64,000 nucleotides of DNA from Porphyromonadaceae bacterium (GTDB lineage: Bacteria; Bacteroidota; Bacteroidia; Bacteroidales; Dysgonomonadaceae): the NCBI GenBank assembly GCA_021372865.1, contig JAJFTO010000001.1, positions 61,861-125,860 of the forward strand, read 5' to 3'. Position numbers and translations under genes: made by a program. The stretch's first letter is position 1, and each line of letters starts with the position of its first letter. The notes under the pieces are model-generated. The model saw only the letters and a list, made by a program, of their open reading frames with translations, did no database searches and was not told the origin of the DNA. Below are positions 47,495 through 57,241 of this stretch, one piece after another.

Positions 47495-49006
47495 TTAGGA
47501 TTTTGAAGCGATGTATTGCATAATACTATCTACAAATCTCCGGTCGTTCGACAGTTTTGGCACCTTATTCTGTCCACCCGCTTTCTCTCTTAATTTCATC
47601 CAGTCGTAAAATACGCCCTTTTCAATTATTCTTATCACAGGCATGCCCAGTGAGAGGTTATAAGAGCGTTTTGCTTCATAGTCTGAATTCAGTTCTTTGA
47701 GACTCTTGTCAAGCACGCTTGTGAATTGTGCTATATCCGTAGGCGTGGTCTCAAATTCAATCAACCATTCATGCGCACCATTGTTATTGTCGTCAAAATA
47801 AATCGGTGCCACAGTATATTCTGTGATTTTCGCACGGGTCTGGCTACAAGCTTCATTGATGGCTCTGTCCGCATTATCCACGATCAGTTCCTCTCCAAAA
47901 GCGTTGATGAACTGCCGGGTACGTCCGGTCAGTTTAAAAAGGTACGGGTCGGTGCTGGTGAACTCAATGGTATCCCCGATTTTATATCGCCACAAGCCAC
48001 CACTCGTACTGATCACAATGGCATACTGTTTACCGGCTTCCACATCACGAAGCGGAATAACATCGGGGTGAGGTTTATCCCATTCACCGGCAGGAATAAA
48101 TTCATAATACACCTCATTGTCAAGCATCAGGAGCATATCTTTTGATTCCGGCGTGAATTGCACACCAAAAAAACCTTCTGAAGCGTTGTAGGTCTCCCAG
48201 TAACGCATCCTTTCGGAGGAAATGATTTTTTTGTATTGCTCCTGAAAGGGCAGGAAACTTACACCTCCATGAAAAAAGACTTCGAGTTGAGGCCATATAT
48301 CGGTAACAGGCCTGCCGGTCACTTCCACAATTTTTTTCAACAGTACCAACATCCAGGAAGGTACTCCCACCATTGCCCGAATATCGGTGCCAATGGCATA
48401 ATCCGTCAATTTTTGTAATTTCTCTTCCCAATCGGGGAGTAATGCGATGCTTTCGGGAGTTCTCCTGCGGCGGGCTGGCGCCGGCAGGTTTTTCATCATG
48501 ATAGCAGAGATATCACCGGTATAGATACCGTTGCCTATTTGGTTGACCTGCTGGCTTCCGCCCAACACAAGCGTTTTTCCGAAGATAAAAGCGCTGTCGG
48601 GATAATGTATGGCATACATCCCCAGCATGTGGTAACCGGCCCTGTAGCTTCCGTTGAATAGCGACTCTCTGGTTACGGGGATATACTTGCTTTTGTCTTC
48701 CGTAGTACCCGAAGACATGGCAAACCACCTCACGGGTGTATCCCAAAGTACATTTGTCTGTTTTTCTTTAATGATCTTTTCGAGCCAGGGGCGCAAATCT
48801 TCATATGACGTTACGGGAACATCCCGGCAGAATTCGGTTTCTCCGGCAATCTTATCGAAATGATATTCAGTCCCGTACATTGTATTGCGTCCATGTTCCA
48901 GCAAGTAGTTCAATGTTTTTTGTTGTGTGCCCAGCGGATTTTTCACAAATTTCTCAACCGGTCTGTAGTAAGAAGTAAGTATATTACGGGATATTTTTCG
49001 AATCAT
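47495..49006 (-). CDS. GH3-family acyl-acid-amido synthetase-like protein
   Basis: A 503-aa protein of the GH3 family (plant auxin-amido synthetase relatives, ANL superfamily). The ATP-binding segment is WFAMSSGTTEDKSKYIPVT, then YNASEGFFGVQF, and a C-terminal VDNADRAINEAC. It probably adenylates a carboxylic acid and conjugates it to an amine; no substrate is known in bacteria of this group. The ATG at 49006 is used; a TTG at 49033 is also open. Confidence 0.88.
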   Translation of the reverse strand: MIRKISRNILTSYYRPVEKFVKNPLGTQQKTLNYLLEHGRNTMYGTEYHFDKIAGETEFCRDVPVTSYEDLRPWLEKIIKEKQTNVLWDTPVRWFAMSSGTTEDKSKYIPVTRESLFNGSYRAGYHMLGMYAIHYPDSAFIFGKTLVLGGSQQVNQIGNGIYTGDISAIMMKNLPAPARRRRTPESIALLPDWEEKLQKLTDYAIGTDIRAMVGVPSWMLVLLKKIVEVTGRPVTDIWPQLEVFFHGGVSFLPFQEQYKKIISSERMRYWETYNASEGFFGVQFTPESKDMLLMLDNEVYYEFIPAGEWDKPHPDVIPLRDVEAGKQYAIVISTSGGLWRYKIGDTIEFTSTDPYLFKLTGRTRQFINAFGEELIVDNADRAINEACSQTRAKITEYTVAPIYFDDNNNGAHEWLIEFETTPTDIAQFTSVLDKSLKELNSDYEAKRSYNLSLGMPVIRIIEKGVFYDWMKLREKAGGQNKVPKLSNDRRFVDSIMQYIASKS

Positions 49007-49030
49007 TCTAAACGTATGAAAAGTACGCGA

Positions 49031-49038
49031 CAAAGTTA
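49031..49038 (-). promoter_or_regulatory. -7 box of the GH3 gene
   Basis: Minus-strand TAACTTTG matches TAnnTTTG, 24 bases before the ATG at 49006. A second candidate, TAAATTTG, is at 49073-49080. Confidence 0.4.
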
Positions 49039-49092
49039 TGCATGAGTTTCTGAAAAGAGAAAAATAAAATCACAAATTTAGATAAAAACCGA

Positions 49093-49794
49093 TTATCCAA
49101 TGCGGCTGATCTTCCGTAGGCGCTCCTCATCAATGATCTTTATTTTTCTCCCGTCGATGGCAATAACCCGTTCGTTTACGAAGTTTGACAAAGTTCGGAT
49201 GGCATTGGAGGTGGTCATGTTCGACAAATTCGCCAGATCCTCACGTGCGAGATAAATGTTAATGGTTGCGCCATCCTCTTCCATTCCGTAACTCTCTTTG
49301 AGAAAGATCAGCGATTCTGCCAGTCTGCCGCGCACATGTTTTTGGGTGAGATTGACAATCCGCTGATCGGCAATACCCAGGTCTACCGACAGCATTTGAA
49401 TGAAAAACAGTGCCATATCGCCATTATTGCGAAGGAATTGTTCGATCAATGTCATGGGAATCAGACAAACCGTACAGGATTCAAAGGCCGAAGCCGCCGT
49501 TACATAAGGTTCCCGTGCGAAATAGGCTCTGTATCCGAAATACTGTACCGGTCGAATGATCCGTATGATCTGGCTCCGTCCCCCTACCCCGCTTCTATAA
49601 ATTTTCACCTTCCCCTTGAAGAGGCACATCAGATCCTGCGGAGTCTCGTCTTCCAGATAAATCAGTTCATTTTTTTTGAAATGAACGATACGTGCATTAC
49701 TCCGCAACTGATCCCGCTCAACCTCGGTCAACATCCTCCAGATATCTGGCAAAGACGATGATAAATCAATCAATTCTTTCTTCCTTCCGGGCAT
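49093..49794 (-). CDS. Crp/Fnr-family transcriptional regulator
   Basis: A 233-aa regulator with an N-terminal nucleotide-binding beta-roll (KKNELIYLEDETPQDLMCLFKG) and a C-terminal winged helix (LAREDLANLSNMTTSNAIRTL). There is no Fnr cysteine cluster (the Cys of CLIPM and CLFKG are isolated), so oxygen sensing by an Fe-S cluster is unlikely. A perfect palindrome overlaps its presumed transcript start, suggesting autoregulation. It stands alone, divergent from DUF5686. Confidence 0.9.
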   Translation of the reverse strand: MPGRKKELIDLSSSLPDIWRMLTEVERDQLRSNARIVHFKKNELIYLEDETPQDLMCLFKGKVKIYRSGVGGRSQIIRIIRPVQYFGYRAYFAREPYVTAASAFESCTVCLIPMTLIEQFLRNNGDMALFFIQMLSVDLGIADQRIVNLTQKHVRGRLAESLIFLKESYGMEEDGATINIYLAREDLANLSNMTTSNAIRTLSNFVNERVIAIDGRKIKIIDEERLRKISRIG

Positions 49795-49801
49795 AGTGCT
49801 A

Positions 49802-49829
49802 TAGAACTATGTTCTAAAACACAAATGTA
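49802..49829 (-). promoter_or_regulatory. -7 box and palindromic operator candidate of the Crp/Fnr gene
   Basis: Minus-strand TACATTTG (49829-49822) is a -7 match. Just downstream is TAGAAC-TAT-GTTCTA (49802-49816), a perfect 6-bp inverted repeat with a 3-bp centre, at the predicted transcript start and 8 bases from the ATG. Confidence 0.5.
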
Positions 49830-49873
49830 GATATTATTCCCCGAAGAGAAATGAAAAAGTAATATAAAAATTA

Positions 49874-49903
49874 ATTGCTACGTTTAAAAAAAATGTAAGT
49901 TTG
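49874..49903 (+). promoter_or_regulatory. promoter of the DUF5686 gene with very short leader
   Basis: ATTG, an 18-bp spacer, then TAAGTTTG (49896-49903). The start codon is only 9 bases past the -7 box, so the mRNA would have a leader of a few bases. Confidence 0.55.
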
Positions 49904-49912
49904 TAATTCAGA

Positions 49913-52063
49913 ATGAAAAAAGGAGTCATCTTACATATTTTCTTTCTCTTTATTGTCTCTTACCAATGTTTCGCGTCAACACAGGAATTACCTGTAGACA
50001 CGATTATTAACAGAGCAATGAATGCTGCTGAAAAATACAACGACCTTTTACAACATTTCAAGGCCGAAGTATACACACGTAGTTATGTGGAAACCATCAA
50101 AAAAAATGTCCTGTACAAATATACCCACCTGATTCCTCGTTTTGTGTTACACGATCCAAAAAATGACGAGGCAGTGATTGAAACAATCAGTGACCTCTAC
50201 TACGAATATCCCAAAACCTTTATACAGGACATCCGCTATGTATCGGGAACGCTCACAGCGAAGAAAGATATCGAGATGATACCATTTGAACTGTTAAATA
50301 TCAACATTTACGGGGAAACGACCAACGACGAGAGCTTTTTCATGCCGGTACGGTTCAGTACAGCAAAATATTATCGTTACACACTCTATCAGACATTTAC
50401 CGAAAATAATAAAACCTACTATAACATCCATTATACGCCGATATACGAAAATACAAAGCTGCTGAAAGGTTCATTTATTGTAGAGCACGGCACATGGCGG
50501 ATTATTTTTTTCCGGGGTGAGGGTCCCGATATCTTCTCAAATTTTTCATTTGAAATGACCATGGGAGATGAATGGATCACCAATTACCTACCGGAGCAGT
50601 TTACCATTTACCAGACAGTCTCATATCTGGGCAATACGCTGGCAGCCCGACATCTGGCAAATGTCCGGTACAGTGACATTCGACTGCGTGAAGTCAAAGA
50701 AACACCCCGCTCACTCAACATCAGCGACTCATACAAGATGCGCCTTGACTCCGTGCCGGTTCACAGAGACTCGCTATTCTGGGAAGACGCGAGACCCATC
50801 CCGTTGCAGGCAAGGGAAAGAGATGTGATTAACCGGCATGTTGCACAGCAAAAAGAACGGGCAAAGCATCCGGCAAACGATACCCTCTCCGGCATACAAC
50901 GGGCGCAGCAGGTCGCCCAGCGGGTGGTAATGAACTCCAGTTACAAATACCGGTCTACGCGAATTGGATATTCCGGATTGTTTAACCCGTTCATGCTGGG
51001 ATACAGCTCACGCGATGGCATCACCTACCGGCAGAAATTGTCGTTTATCATTGATCTGAAACGCAACCGTACGGTAGATATCAATGCCCATGCAGGATAT
51101 ATGTCCCGTCAGAGAGACTTTTTCACCGATCTCACCACCACCTTTAATTATGAACCTTATCATCTGGGCAGCGTTACATTTTCTGTTGGAAGTGGCAACC
51201 CCACCTACAGCTCATTGTTTGTCGACCAGATTCAGGACAGCCTGAAAAACAAGGGACTCACTTTTGAAGATATCTCGCTGAACTACTACAAGGATTATTA
51301 CTTCAGGTTGTTCAACACCTTGGAAGCTGCGAATGGATTGCTACTGCAGACAGGAGTGGATTATCACATCCGGAAAAGTAAGAATAACCCCATAAAGTTG
51401 CGATCATTGCCCGGCGACAGTGAACCCATTGAAGACCTTTTCGGCACAAAAAGATCATTTTCCCCTTTTATCCAGATCAGCTGGACTCCCATGCAGTATT
51501 ATCGCTACGAGGGGCGGCAAAAAATATATGAAAGGTCTTCATTTCCGACCTTCAAACTGGAACTCTCGCGAAGTTTCCTGGGTGTACTGGGCAGTACTTC
51601 ACAATATAACAGGATTGAGTTCGATATCAGCCATCATATTCCCTTCGGGCTTCGGCATTCGTTGCAGTATCATCTCGGCACCGGCAGTTTTATTAACCAG
51701 CGCACTGAATATTTTGCCGACTTCGTCTATTTTTCCAAATACAATTTTTCGAAGAACTGGGACGATGGTCTGGGTGGTAACTTCAACCTGTTGAACAGGG
51801 AGTTGTACAACGCGTCAGACTCATACATCCAGGGGCACATCATGTTTGAAACCCCTTTTCTGATTCTCAAAAATATTAATTTCGTATCGGACTTTGCCGA
51901 CAAGGAACGCATTTACTTCAGTCAGCTTTACACCCCTCAGATCATATCGTACACTGAACTGGGTTATGGCATTGGCAACCGGTTTTTCAATGCGGGATTC
52001 TTCTGTTCCTTTCATAGAGATCAGTTTAAAGAACTGGGCGTAAGGGCCGCATTTGAGTTGTAA
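49913..52063 (+). CDS. DUF5686-family outer-membrane protein
   Basis: A 716-aa exported protein with a signal peptide (residues 1-21), an N-terminal soluble domain (AAEKYNDLLQHFKAEVYTRSY) and a C-terminal part of alternating strands ending in Leu preceded by aromatic-rich strands (FFCSFHRDQFKELGVRAAFEL), as in outer-membrane barrels. It fits DUF5686, Bacteroidetes proteins of unknown role. Many relatives carry an N-terminal carboxypeptidase-like domain; it is absent here. Confidence 0.85.
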   Translation: MKKGVILHIFFLFIVSYQCFASTQELPVDTIINRAMNAAEKYNDLLQHFKAEVYTRSYVETIKKNVLYKYTHLIPRFVLHDPKNDEAVIETISDLYYEYPKTFIQDIRYVSGTLTAKKDIEMIPFELLNINIYGETTNDESFFMPVRFSTAKYYRYTLYQTFTENNKTYYNIHYTPIYENTKLLKGSFIVEHGTWRIIFFRGEGPDIFSNFSFEMTMGDEWITNYLPEQFTIYQTVSYLGNTLAARHLANVRYSDIRLREVKETPRSLNISDSYKMRLDSVPVHRDSLFWEDARPIPLQARERDVINRHVAQQKERAKHPANDTLSGIQRAQQVAQRVVMNSSYKYRSTRIGYSGLFNPFMLGYSSRDGITYRQKLSFIIDLKRNRTVDINAHAGYMSRQRDFFTDLTTTFNYEPYHLGSVTFSVGSGNPTYSSLFVDQIQDSLKNKGLTFEDISLNYYKDYYFRLFNTLEAANGLLLQTGVDYHIRKSKNNPIKLRSLPGDSEPIEDLFGTKRSFSPFIQISWTPMQYYRYEGRQKIYERSSFPTFKLELSRSFLGVLGSTSQYNRIEFDISHHIPFGLRHSLQYHLGTGSFINQRTEYFADFVYFSKYNFSKNWDDGLGGNFNLLNRELYNASDSYIQGHIMFETPFLILKNINFVSDFADKERIYFSQLYTPQIISYTELGYGIGNRFFNAGFFCSFHRDQFKELGVRAAFEL

Positions 52064-52106
52064 GAAGCAGAAGAGGACGCAGGGAAGATACTTAAATAAT
52101 ATTCTA

Positions 52107-52114
52107 TATCTTTG
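52107..52114 (+). promoter_or_regulatory. -7 box of ispE
   Basis: TATCTTTG, an exact TAnnTTTG match, 19 bases before the ispE start. No -33 TTTG is seen. Confidence 0.55.
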
Positions 52115-52133
52115 CAAAAAAGATTGACAACAG

Positions 52134-52967
52134 ATGATCTGTTTTCCCAATGCGAAAATAAACTTAGGACTGCACGTGGTCTCCCGCCGGCCGGATGGCT
52201 ACCATAACCTGGAGACCATTTTCTACCCAGTTGGGTTGAAGGATGCACTGGAGATTGTTCCCGGAGCTTCTTCGAATGAATATCGTCTTTTCCAGACAGG
52301 TATCCCTGTGGAGGGAACTGCGGAGGAGAACCTGGTGATCAGGGCACTTCGCCTGATTTCAGCAGCGAAGCAAATTCCACCGGTTGACATACATCTACTC
52401 AAAAAGATTCCCACCGGAGCAGGACTGGGAGGAGGATCGTCGGATGCCGCTTTCATGCTGCGGTTGTTGAATGATACCTTTGCATTGGGATACACCCACA
52501 ATGATCTTTTGCGTCTGGCAACACAGCTGGGTGCCGATTGTTCCTTTTTTATCAAAAACAGATCCTCCTTTGCTACCGGCACGGGCGACGTGCTGGAGCC
52601 GGTGACAGTGGATCTTTCCGGATATTTTATATTGCTGGTAAAGCCGGATATCGCGGTTTCCACAAAAGAGGCCTATGCGATGATTACTCCCCGACAGCCG
52701 GAGGTTTCACTGAAGGAAATCGTGCAGAAGCCGGTTTCAGAATGGAAAGAGTGGATGAAAAATGATTTTGAAGTTCCTGTTTTCAAAAAATATCCCGAAA
52801 TTTGTGTCATCAAACAACAGATGTATGACCTGGGAGCCGTGTATGCGGCAATGAGCGGTTCAGGTTCAGCAGTTTTCGGTGTTTTTGATCAGGAACCCGA
52901 ATGGCAACCCCTTTTTAGCAGGTATTTCGTATGGGCAGGCAGTGCTGAACAATCCCATGAAAAGTAA
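52134..52967 (+). CDS. ispE: 4-diphosphocytidyl-2-C-methyl-D-erythritol kinase
   Basis: GHMP kinase of the MEP isoprenoid pathway. The 277-aa protein has [20 protein letters not shown] at the start, the ATP loop [18 protein letters not shown] (residues about 93-110) and a C-terminal [13 protein letters not shown]. Full length. It is followed after 31 bases by the S9 peptidase gene. Confidence 0.95.
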   Translation: MICFPNAKINLGLHVVSRRPDGYHNLETIFYPVGLKDALEIVPGASSNEYRLFQTGIPVEGTAEENLVIRALRLISAAKQIPPVDIHLLKKIPTGAGLGGGSSDAAFMLRLLNDTFALGYTHNDLLRLATQLGADCSFFIKNRSSFATGTGDVLEPVTVDLSGYFILLVKPDIAVSTKEAYAMITPRQPEVSLKEIVQKPVSEWKEWMKNDFEVPVFKKYPEICVIKQQMYDLGAVYAAMSGSGSAVFGVFDQEPEWQPLFSRYFVWAGSAEQSHEK

Positions 52968-52998
52968 AACTGCATATACGATCAAAGTATAGAGAAGA

Positions 52999-55548
52999 AT
53001 GAAAATAAGAAAACAATGTTTGGGGTATCTTATCGCAGGACTCTTCGGGGCACTCAGCCTTCAGGCAGGAGAACCCTTCTCTCCGGACACAATTGCCCTG
53101 TTCGGACCGGTTCCGGTACATAAACCGGTCATGCTCGACAGTGTAAACCTGAACAACACGCCCTATTCCGATGAGACGTTGCTCTCCTCCAGGCTTTCCT
53201 TCCCTCGTCAGGAACGATTCACAAAAAAAATAACACCCGATACGGCCGGCTTCTTTTTCCTGGAAAAACCGGCAACGGGCAAAGCGTTCCAGCTGTTATC
53301 GTTTCACGTTTCGGGAGACCGTTACGGCAGGGGAAAAATCACCGTAACATCACCCAACCCGCTTGAGTTGTGGGTCGACGATGTGAAGCGGGCCACAAAA
53401 AACCAGGTCAACGACAGCCTGCATCAATCGGGTCAGGTAGATACCCACCTCAACGGCTTCACCAACAATGCCCGCATAGTAATCAAGATGCTCACCGATG
53501 CGGAAAACAAGACCACACCCGCGGTAAAAATCACCCTAAAACCCGACGATGCAGATTCGTTGCTGGTCTACACATTTGGCAACAATCAAGGGCGACGGAT
53601 ACAGATCAAGGACATCCTGGAAGGCACACGGGTGAACAATGCCATCATCTCTCCCGGGGGGCGATTTGTATTGCTGTCGCTCCGTGAGACCCTTCCGGGA
53701 GGAGAAAACCGCAATTATACCGAAGTTTATGATGTAAAACAGGAGCGTACCATCCTTTCCGAACCGGCCGACAGGTCCCAGTTAAACTGGATGCCAAAAC
53801 AGGATCTGCTTTATTATGTGACCGACAGCGAAGAAGGACGGTCCATTGTGACACTTGATCCGCTGACCACGGAAAGCAAGGTTATCGCCAGAGGACTTCC
53901 AAAAGAGACCTTCCATATTGCACCCGACGAAAAATCACTTTTCTTCTCTGCAAAGGAGACACTCATTATCAGCAATCCGGGAGGCCTGAAACGGCTGATC
54001 GGCATCGACGACCGCCAGTCGGACTACCGCGACCGCTACTTCCTGTATCGTTACTTCTTTGACACCGGCCTCACCCAACAGCTTACCTTTGGCAGACAGA
54101 CGGCTTCACTCAACGATGTGACCGACGATATGCGATATCTTCTTTTTTCCACCTCGGAAGAAGATCTGGCAGAACGGCCTTTTCAAAGGAGTTCGCTCTA
54201 CAGGCTTAACCTGGAGACCATGGCGGTGGATACACTGTGGAAAGGCCGGACCTTTACATACTCTGCCCAGTTTTCTCCCGATGGGAAGCAGCTGCTCATT
54301 CATGGCGCGCCCGAGGCTTTCAACGGTATCGGCCTGAATATCGGCAACGGACAGATTGCCAACAGCTACGACACCCAATCGTTTCTGATGGATATCGACA
54401 CGAGAAAGGTTGAGCCGGTCACCAAATTTTTCAATCCTTCCATCAGTGCCCAGGAATGGAACAGGCTCGACAACACCATCTATTACCGTGTGGAGGAAGG
54501 CGACCATGCCAATATGTATCGCTATCACCCCCGCACAAAGAAGTTTGAAAAGCTTCCGCTTAAAGAGGAAGTCATCCGCTCATTCAATATTGCAGAAAAT
54601 GCCCTGTGGGCAACCTATACCGGCGTCAGTGTTTCCAACTCGAACAGGAGCTACCTGCTGAATCTGAAAACAATGAAGTCGACCCTCATTTCCGACCCTT
54701 ATGCGGAACGGCTACACGAACTGACCCTCGGTGAGGTGAAGGACTGGCACTTCACCAGTTCTTTTGGTGATGTCATTGAAGGACGTTATTATCTGCCACC
54801 CCACTTCAGTCCGGAGAAAAAATATCCACTCATTGTCTATTATTACGGCGGCACCAGTCCCACTTCCCGTACTTTTGAAAGCACCTATCCGCTGCATGTA
54901 TATGCGGCCCAGGACTACGTGGTATATACCCTGCAGCCGAGCGGCACCACAGGCTACGGCCAGGAGTTTTCGGCACGACATGTAAACGCCTGGGGCGAAC
55001 GGACTGCCGATGAGATCATTGAAGGAGTCAAGGCCTTCGTGGCCGCCCATCCTTTTGTGGATGGCACAAAAATAGGCAACATCGGCGCCTCCTATGGAGG
55101 ATTCATGACCCAGTACCTTATTACACAGACCAATCTATTTGCCGCCTCGGTATCGCATGCGGGCATCAGCAACATCACCAGCTACTGGGGTGAAGGCTAC
55201 TGGGGCTATTCCTACAGCGCCGGCGCCAGTGCGGGCAGCTTTCCCTGGAACAATCCGGAACTTTATGTGAAACAAAGCCCCCTGTTTCATGCCGACAAGA
55301 TCAAAACTCCCCTACTGTTGCTTCACGGCACGGCCGACACCAACGTACCCATCGGAGAGAGTATACAGATGTATACTGCGCTGAAACTGCTGAATAAGCC
55401 GGTGGAGTTTATCCAGGTGGAGGGAGAGAATCATGCCATTTACGATTACGACAAAAGGATTGCCTGGAATAATGCCATCTATGCATGGTTTGCCAAATGG
55501 CTGAAGAATGATTCCCGCTGGTGGGATTCGATGTATCCCGGGAAATAA
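52999..55548 (+). CDS. S9-family prolyl oligopeptidase-like peptidase
   Basis: An 849-aa exported serine peptidase with a signal peptide (residues 1-24), a beta-propeller-like N-terminal region, and an alpha/beta-hydrolase catalytic domain. Catalytic residues are Ser698 in IGASYGGFMTQY, Asp780 in GTADTNVP and His812 in GENHAIYDYDKR. Relatives remove dipeptides or cut short peptides in the periplasm; this fits a peptide-using anaerobe. Length is somewhat longer than DPP-IV (about 720 aa), with a long N-terminal part. Confidence 0.92.
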   Translation: MKIRKQCLGYLIAGLFGALSLQAGEPFSPDTIALFGPVPVHKPVMLDSVNLNNTPYSDETLLSSRLSFPRQERFTKKITPDTAGFFFLEKPATGKAFQLLSFHVSGDRYGRGKITVTSPNPLELWVDDVKRATKNQVNDSLHQSGQVDTHLNGFTNNARIVIKMLTDAENKTTPAVKITLKPDDADSLLVYTFGNNQGRRIQIKDILEGTRVNNAIISPGGRFVLLSLRETLPGGENRNYTEVYDVKQERTILSEPADRSQLNWMPKQDLLYYVTDSEEGRSIVTLDPLTTESKVIARGLPKETFHIAPDEKSLFFSAKETLIISNPGGLKRLIGIDDRQSDYRDRYFLYRYFFDTGLTQQLTFGRQTASLNDVTDDMRYLLFSTSEEDLAERPFQRSSLYRLNLETMAVDTLWKGRTFTYSAQFSPDGKQLLIHGAPEAFNGIGLNIGNGQIANSYDTQSFLMDIDTRKVEPVTKFFNPSISAQEWNRLDNTIYYRVEEGDHANMYRYHPRTKKFEKLPLKEEVIRSFNIAENALWATYTGVSVSNSNRSYLLNLKTMKSTLISDPYAERLHELTLGEVKDWHFTSSFGDVIEGRYYLPPHFSPEKKYPLIVYYYGGTSPTSRTFESTYPLHVYAAQDYVVYTLQPSGTTGYGQEFSARHVNAWGERTADEIIEGVKAFVAAHPFVDGTKIGNIGASYGGFMTQYLITQTNLFAASVSHAGISNITSYWGEGYWGYSYSAGASAGSFPWNNPELYVKQSPLFHADKIKTPLLLLHGTADTNVPIGESIQMYTALKLLNKPVEFIQVEGENHAIYDYDKRIAWNNAIYAWFAKWLKNDSRWWDSMYPGK

Positions 55549-55583
55549 ATTTATTAATATGCTGACCTCTGAAAAAAACAAAT

Positions 55584-56363
55584 ATGGACTTAGAAAAACT
55601 GTGTAACGAAGTAAAACATATTGCCCGCACTACAGGTATGTATCTGAAAAATCAGCAGGCGCTGCTTCGTCATAACGAAATTGAACTGAAAGGTACACGC
55701 AATTATGTCACGTATGTCGACAAGGAAGCCGAGCAGATGCTGGTAGCAGCACTTCAAAAAGCATTTCCCGAGGCCGGATTCCTCACCGAGGAACATACGG
55801 TCGCATTTGAACAGCGAGCTTTCACCTGGATCATTGATCCGCTGGATGGTACGACGAACTACGTACACGGCGATACCCCTTTTTCTGTGAGCATTGCGCT
55901 GATGAAAGAAGGGGAAGTGATACTGGGCGTAGTGTTTGATCCAGTGGCGGATCAGATGTTCTCTGCCTCGGAAAAAGGAAAAGCTTTTTTAAACGATGTA
56001 CTCCTGCAGGTGAACAGTCAGGCAACGCTTGAAAACGGCTATATTGGCTTCGGCATTCCCTACAGCCTCGATGAAAAAGGAGAACAGATCCTCCGGAATG
56101 CCATGACACAATTCCGGAAATGCAGCTTCCGCATCAAAGGATCGGCTGCATTGGAGATTTGTTATGTAGCGGCCGGCATCAGCGACACCTATTTCCATTC
56201 GGGGCTATCGCCCTGGGACGTGGCTGCGGGGGCTTTCATCCTGCAGTGCGCAGGAGGTAAGTGCAGCGACTTTCATGGTGGCAACAATTACATTTTCGGA
56301 AAAGAGATGGTCGCTTCCAACGGCGCCATCCACCAGGAAATCATGGACCACATCATTCACTGA
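55584..56363 (+). CDS. inositol monophosphatase family protein (SuhB-like)
   Basis: A 259-aa magnesium-dependent phosphatase. The metal-binding motifs are E69/E70 in LTEEH, the signature DPLDGTTNYVHG (residues 85-96), and the C-terminal GLSPWDVAAGAFILQCAGG. It acts on inositol phosphate or a related sugar phosphate; SuhB also has an RNA role. It ends 5 bases before the ZIP transporter start. Confidence 0.93.
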   Translation: MDLEKLCNEVKHIARTTGMYLKNQQALLRHNEIELKGTRNYVTYVDKEAEQMLVAALQKAFPEAGFLTEEHTVAFEQRAFTWIIDPLDGTTNYVHGDTPFSVSIALMKEGEVILGVVFDPVADQMFSASEKGKAFLNDVLLQVNSQATLENGYIGFGIPYSLDEKGEQILRNAMTQFRKCSFRIKGSAALEICYVAAGISDTYFHSGLSPWDVAAGAFILQCAGGKCSDFHGGNNYIFGKEMVASNGAIHQEIMDHIIH

Positions 56364-56368
56364 CGCTT

Positions 56369-57163
56369 ATGGACCACCAAACCATTCTTGTTGCTTTTCT
56401 GCTTACGTTGTTTGCCGGCTTGTCCACCGGTATCGGCAGCCTGATCGCTTTCGTGGCTAAACGTACGAACACCAACTTTCTGAGTCTCGCCCTGGGTCTT
56501 TCTGCCGGCGTAATGATCTATGTCTCTTTCATGGAGATGCTGCCAAAGTCTCTGGCATCGCTGTCGGGAATATACGGTGACAAGGCAGGAATGTTTTACA
56601 TGATTCTGGGGTTCTTCGGAGGAATCGCGCTGATCGCACTGATCGACTTTCTGATTCCCGAATCGAGAAATCCACACGAGATGCACGGCGTGGAAGAGAT
56701 GAAATCGAACTACCGGCTAAAACAGACCGGTATCATCACGGCAGTGACCATTGCCATCCACAACTTTCCCGAAGGGATTGCCACCTTCATGTCGGCCCTG
56801 AATACACTGGAAGTAGCCATACCCATCACTGTGGCCATCGCCATTCACAATATTCCTGAAGGCATTGCCGTTGCCGTTCCCATCTATCATTCCACGGGAA
56901 GTAAAAAGAAAGCATTCTGGCTTTCCTTTGCGTCGGGACTTGCCGAGCCGGTGGGTGCGCTGATTGCCTTTTTGTTCCTGTTGCCATTCTGGAATCCGGC
57001 ACTGGATGGATTGATCCTGTCGGCCGTATCCGGAATTATGATTTTTATCTCGCTGGATGAATTGCTTCCCAGTGCCGAGAAATATGGCAAGCATCATCTT
57101 TCCATTATCGGACTGGTCGCAGGAATGGCAGTGATGGCACTCAGTTTGTTTCTGTTCATATAA
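56369..57163 (+). CDS. zupT: ZIP-family zinc transporter (ZupT-like)
   Basis: A 264-aa membrane importer of zinc and other divalent metals. The two metal-binding helices are HNFPEG and HNIPEG (in TIAIHNFPEGIATF and IAIHNIPEGIAVAV), with about eight membrane helices in total. The ATG at 56369 gives the family start; the frame is open upstream inside the phosphatase gene. It follows suhB by 5 bases. ZupT is the closest match. Confidence 0.9.
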   Translation: MDHQTILVAFLLTLFAGLSTGIGSLIAFVAKRTNTNFLSLALGLSAGVMIYVSFMEMLPKSLASLSGIYGDKAGMFYMILGFFGGIALIALIDFLIPESRNPHEMHGVEEMKSNYRLKQTGIITAVTIAIHNFPEGIATFMSALNTLEVAIPITVAIAIHNIPEGIAVAVPIYHSTGSKKKAFWLSFASGLAEPVGALIAFLFLLPFWNPALDGLILSAVSGIMIFISLDELLPSAEKYGKHHLSIIGLVAGMAVMALSLFLFI

Positions 57164-57183
57164 ACAAAAAATAAGTATCTTTG
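57155..57183 (+). promoter_or_regulatory. promoter of the XRE-cupin gene
   Basis: TTTG (57155-57158), a 17-bp spacer and TATCTTTG (57176-57183). The start codon is 58 bases downstream. It overlaps the end of zupT. Confidence 0.6.
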
Positions 57184-57241
57184 CATCATATTCGTGAATG
57201 AAGGGTTTATAAACTCAAAAAGTAAATCAACACGTACTACA

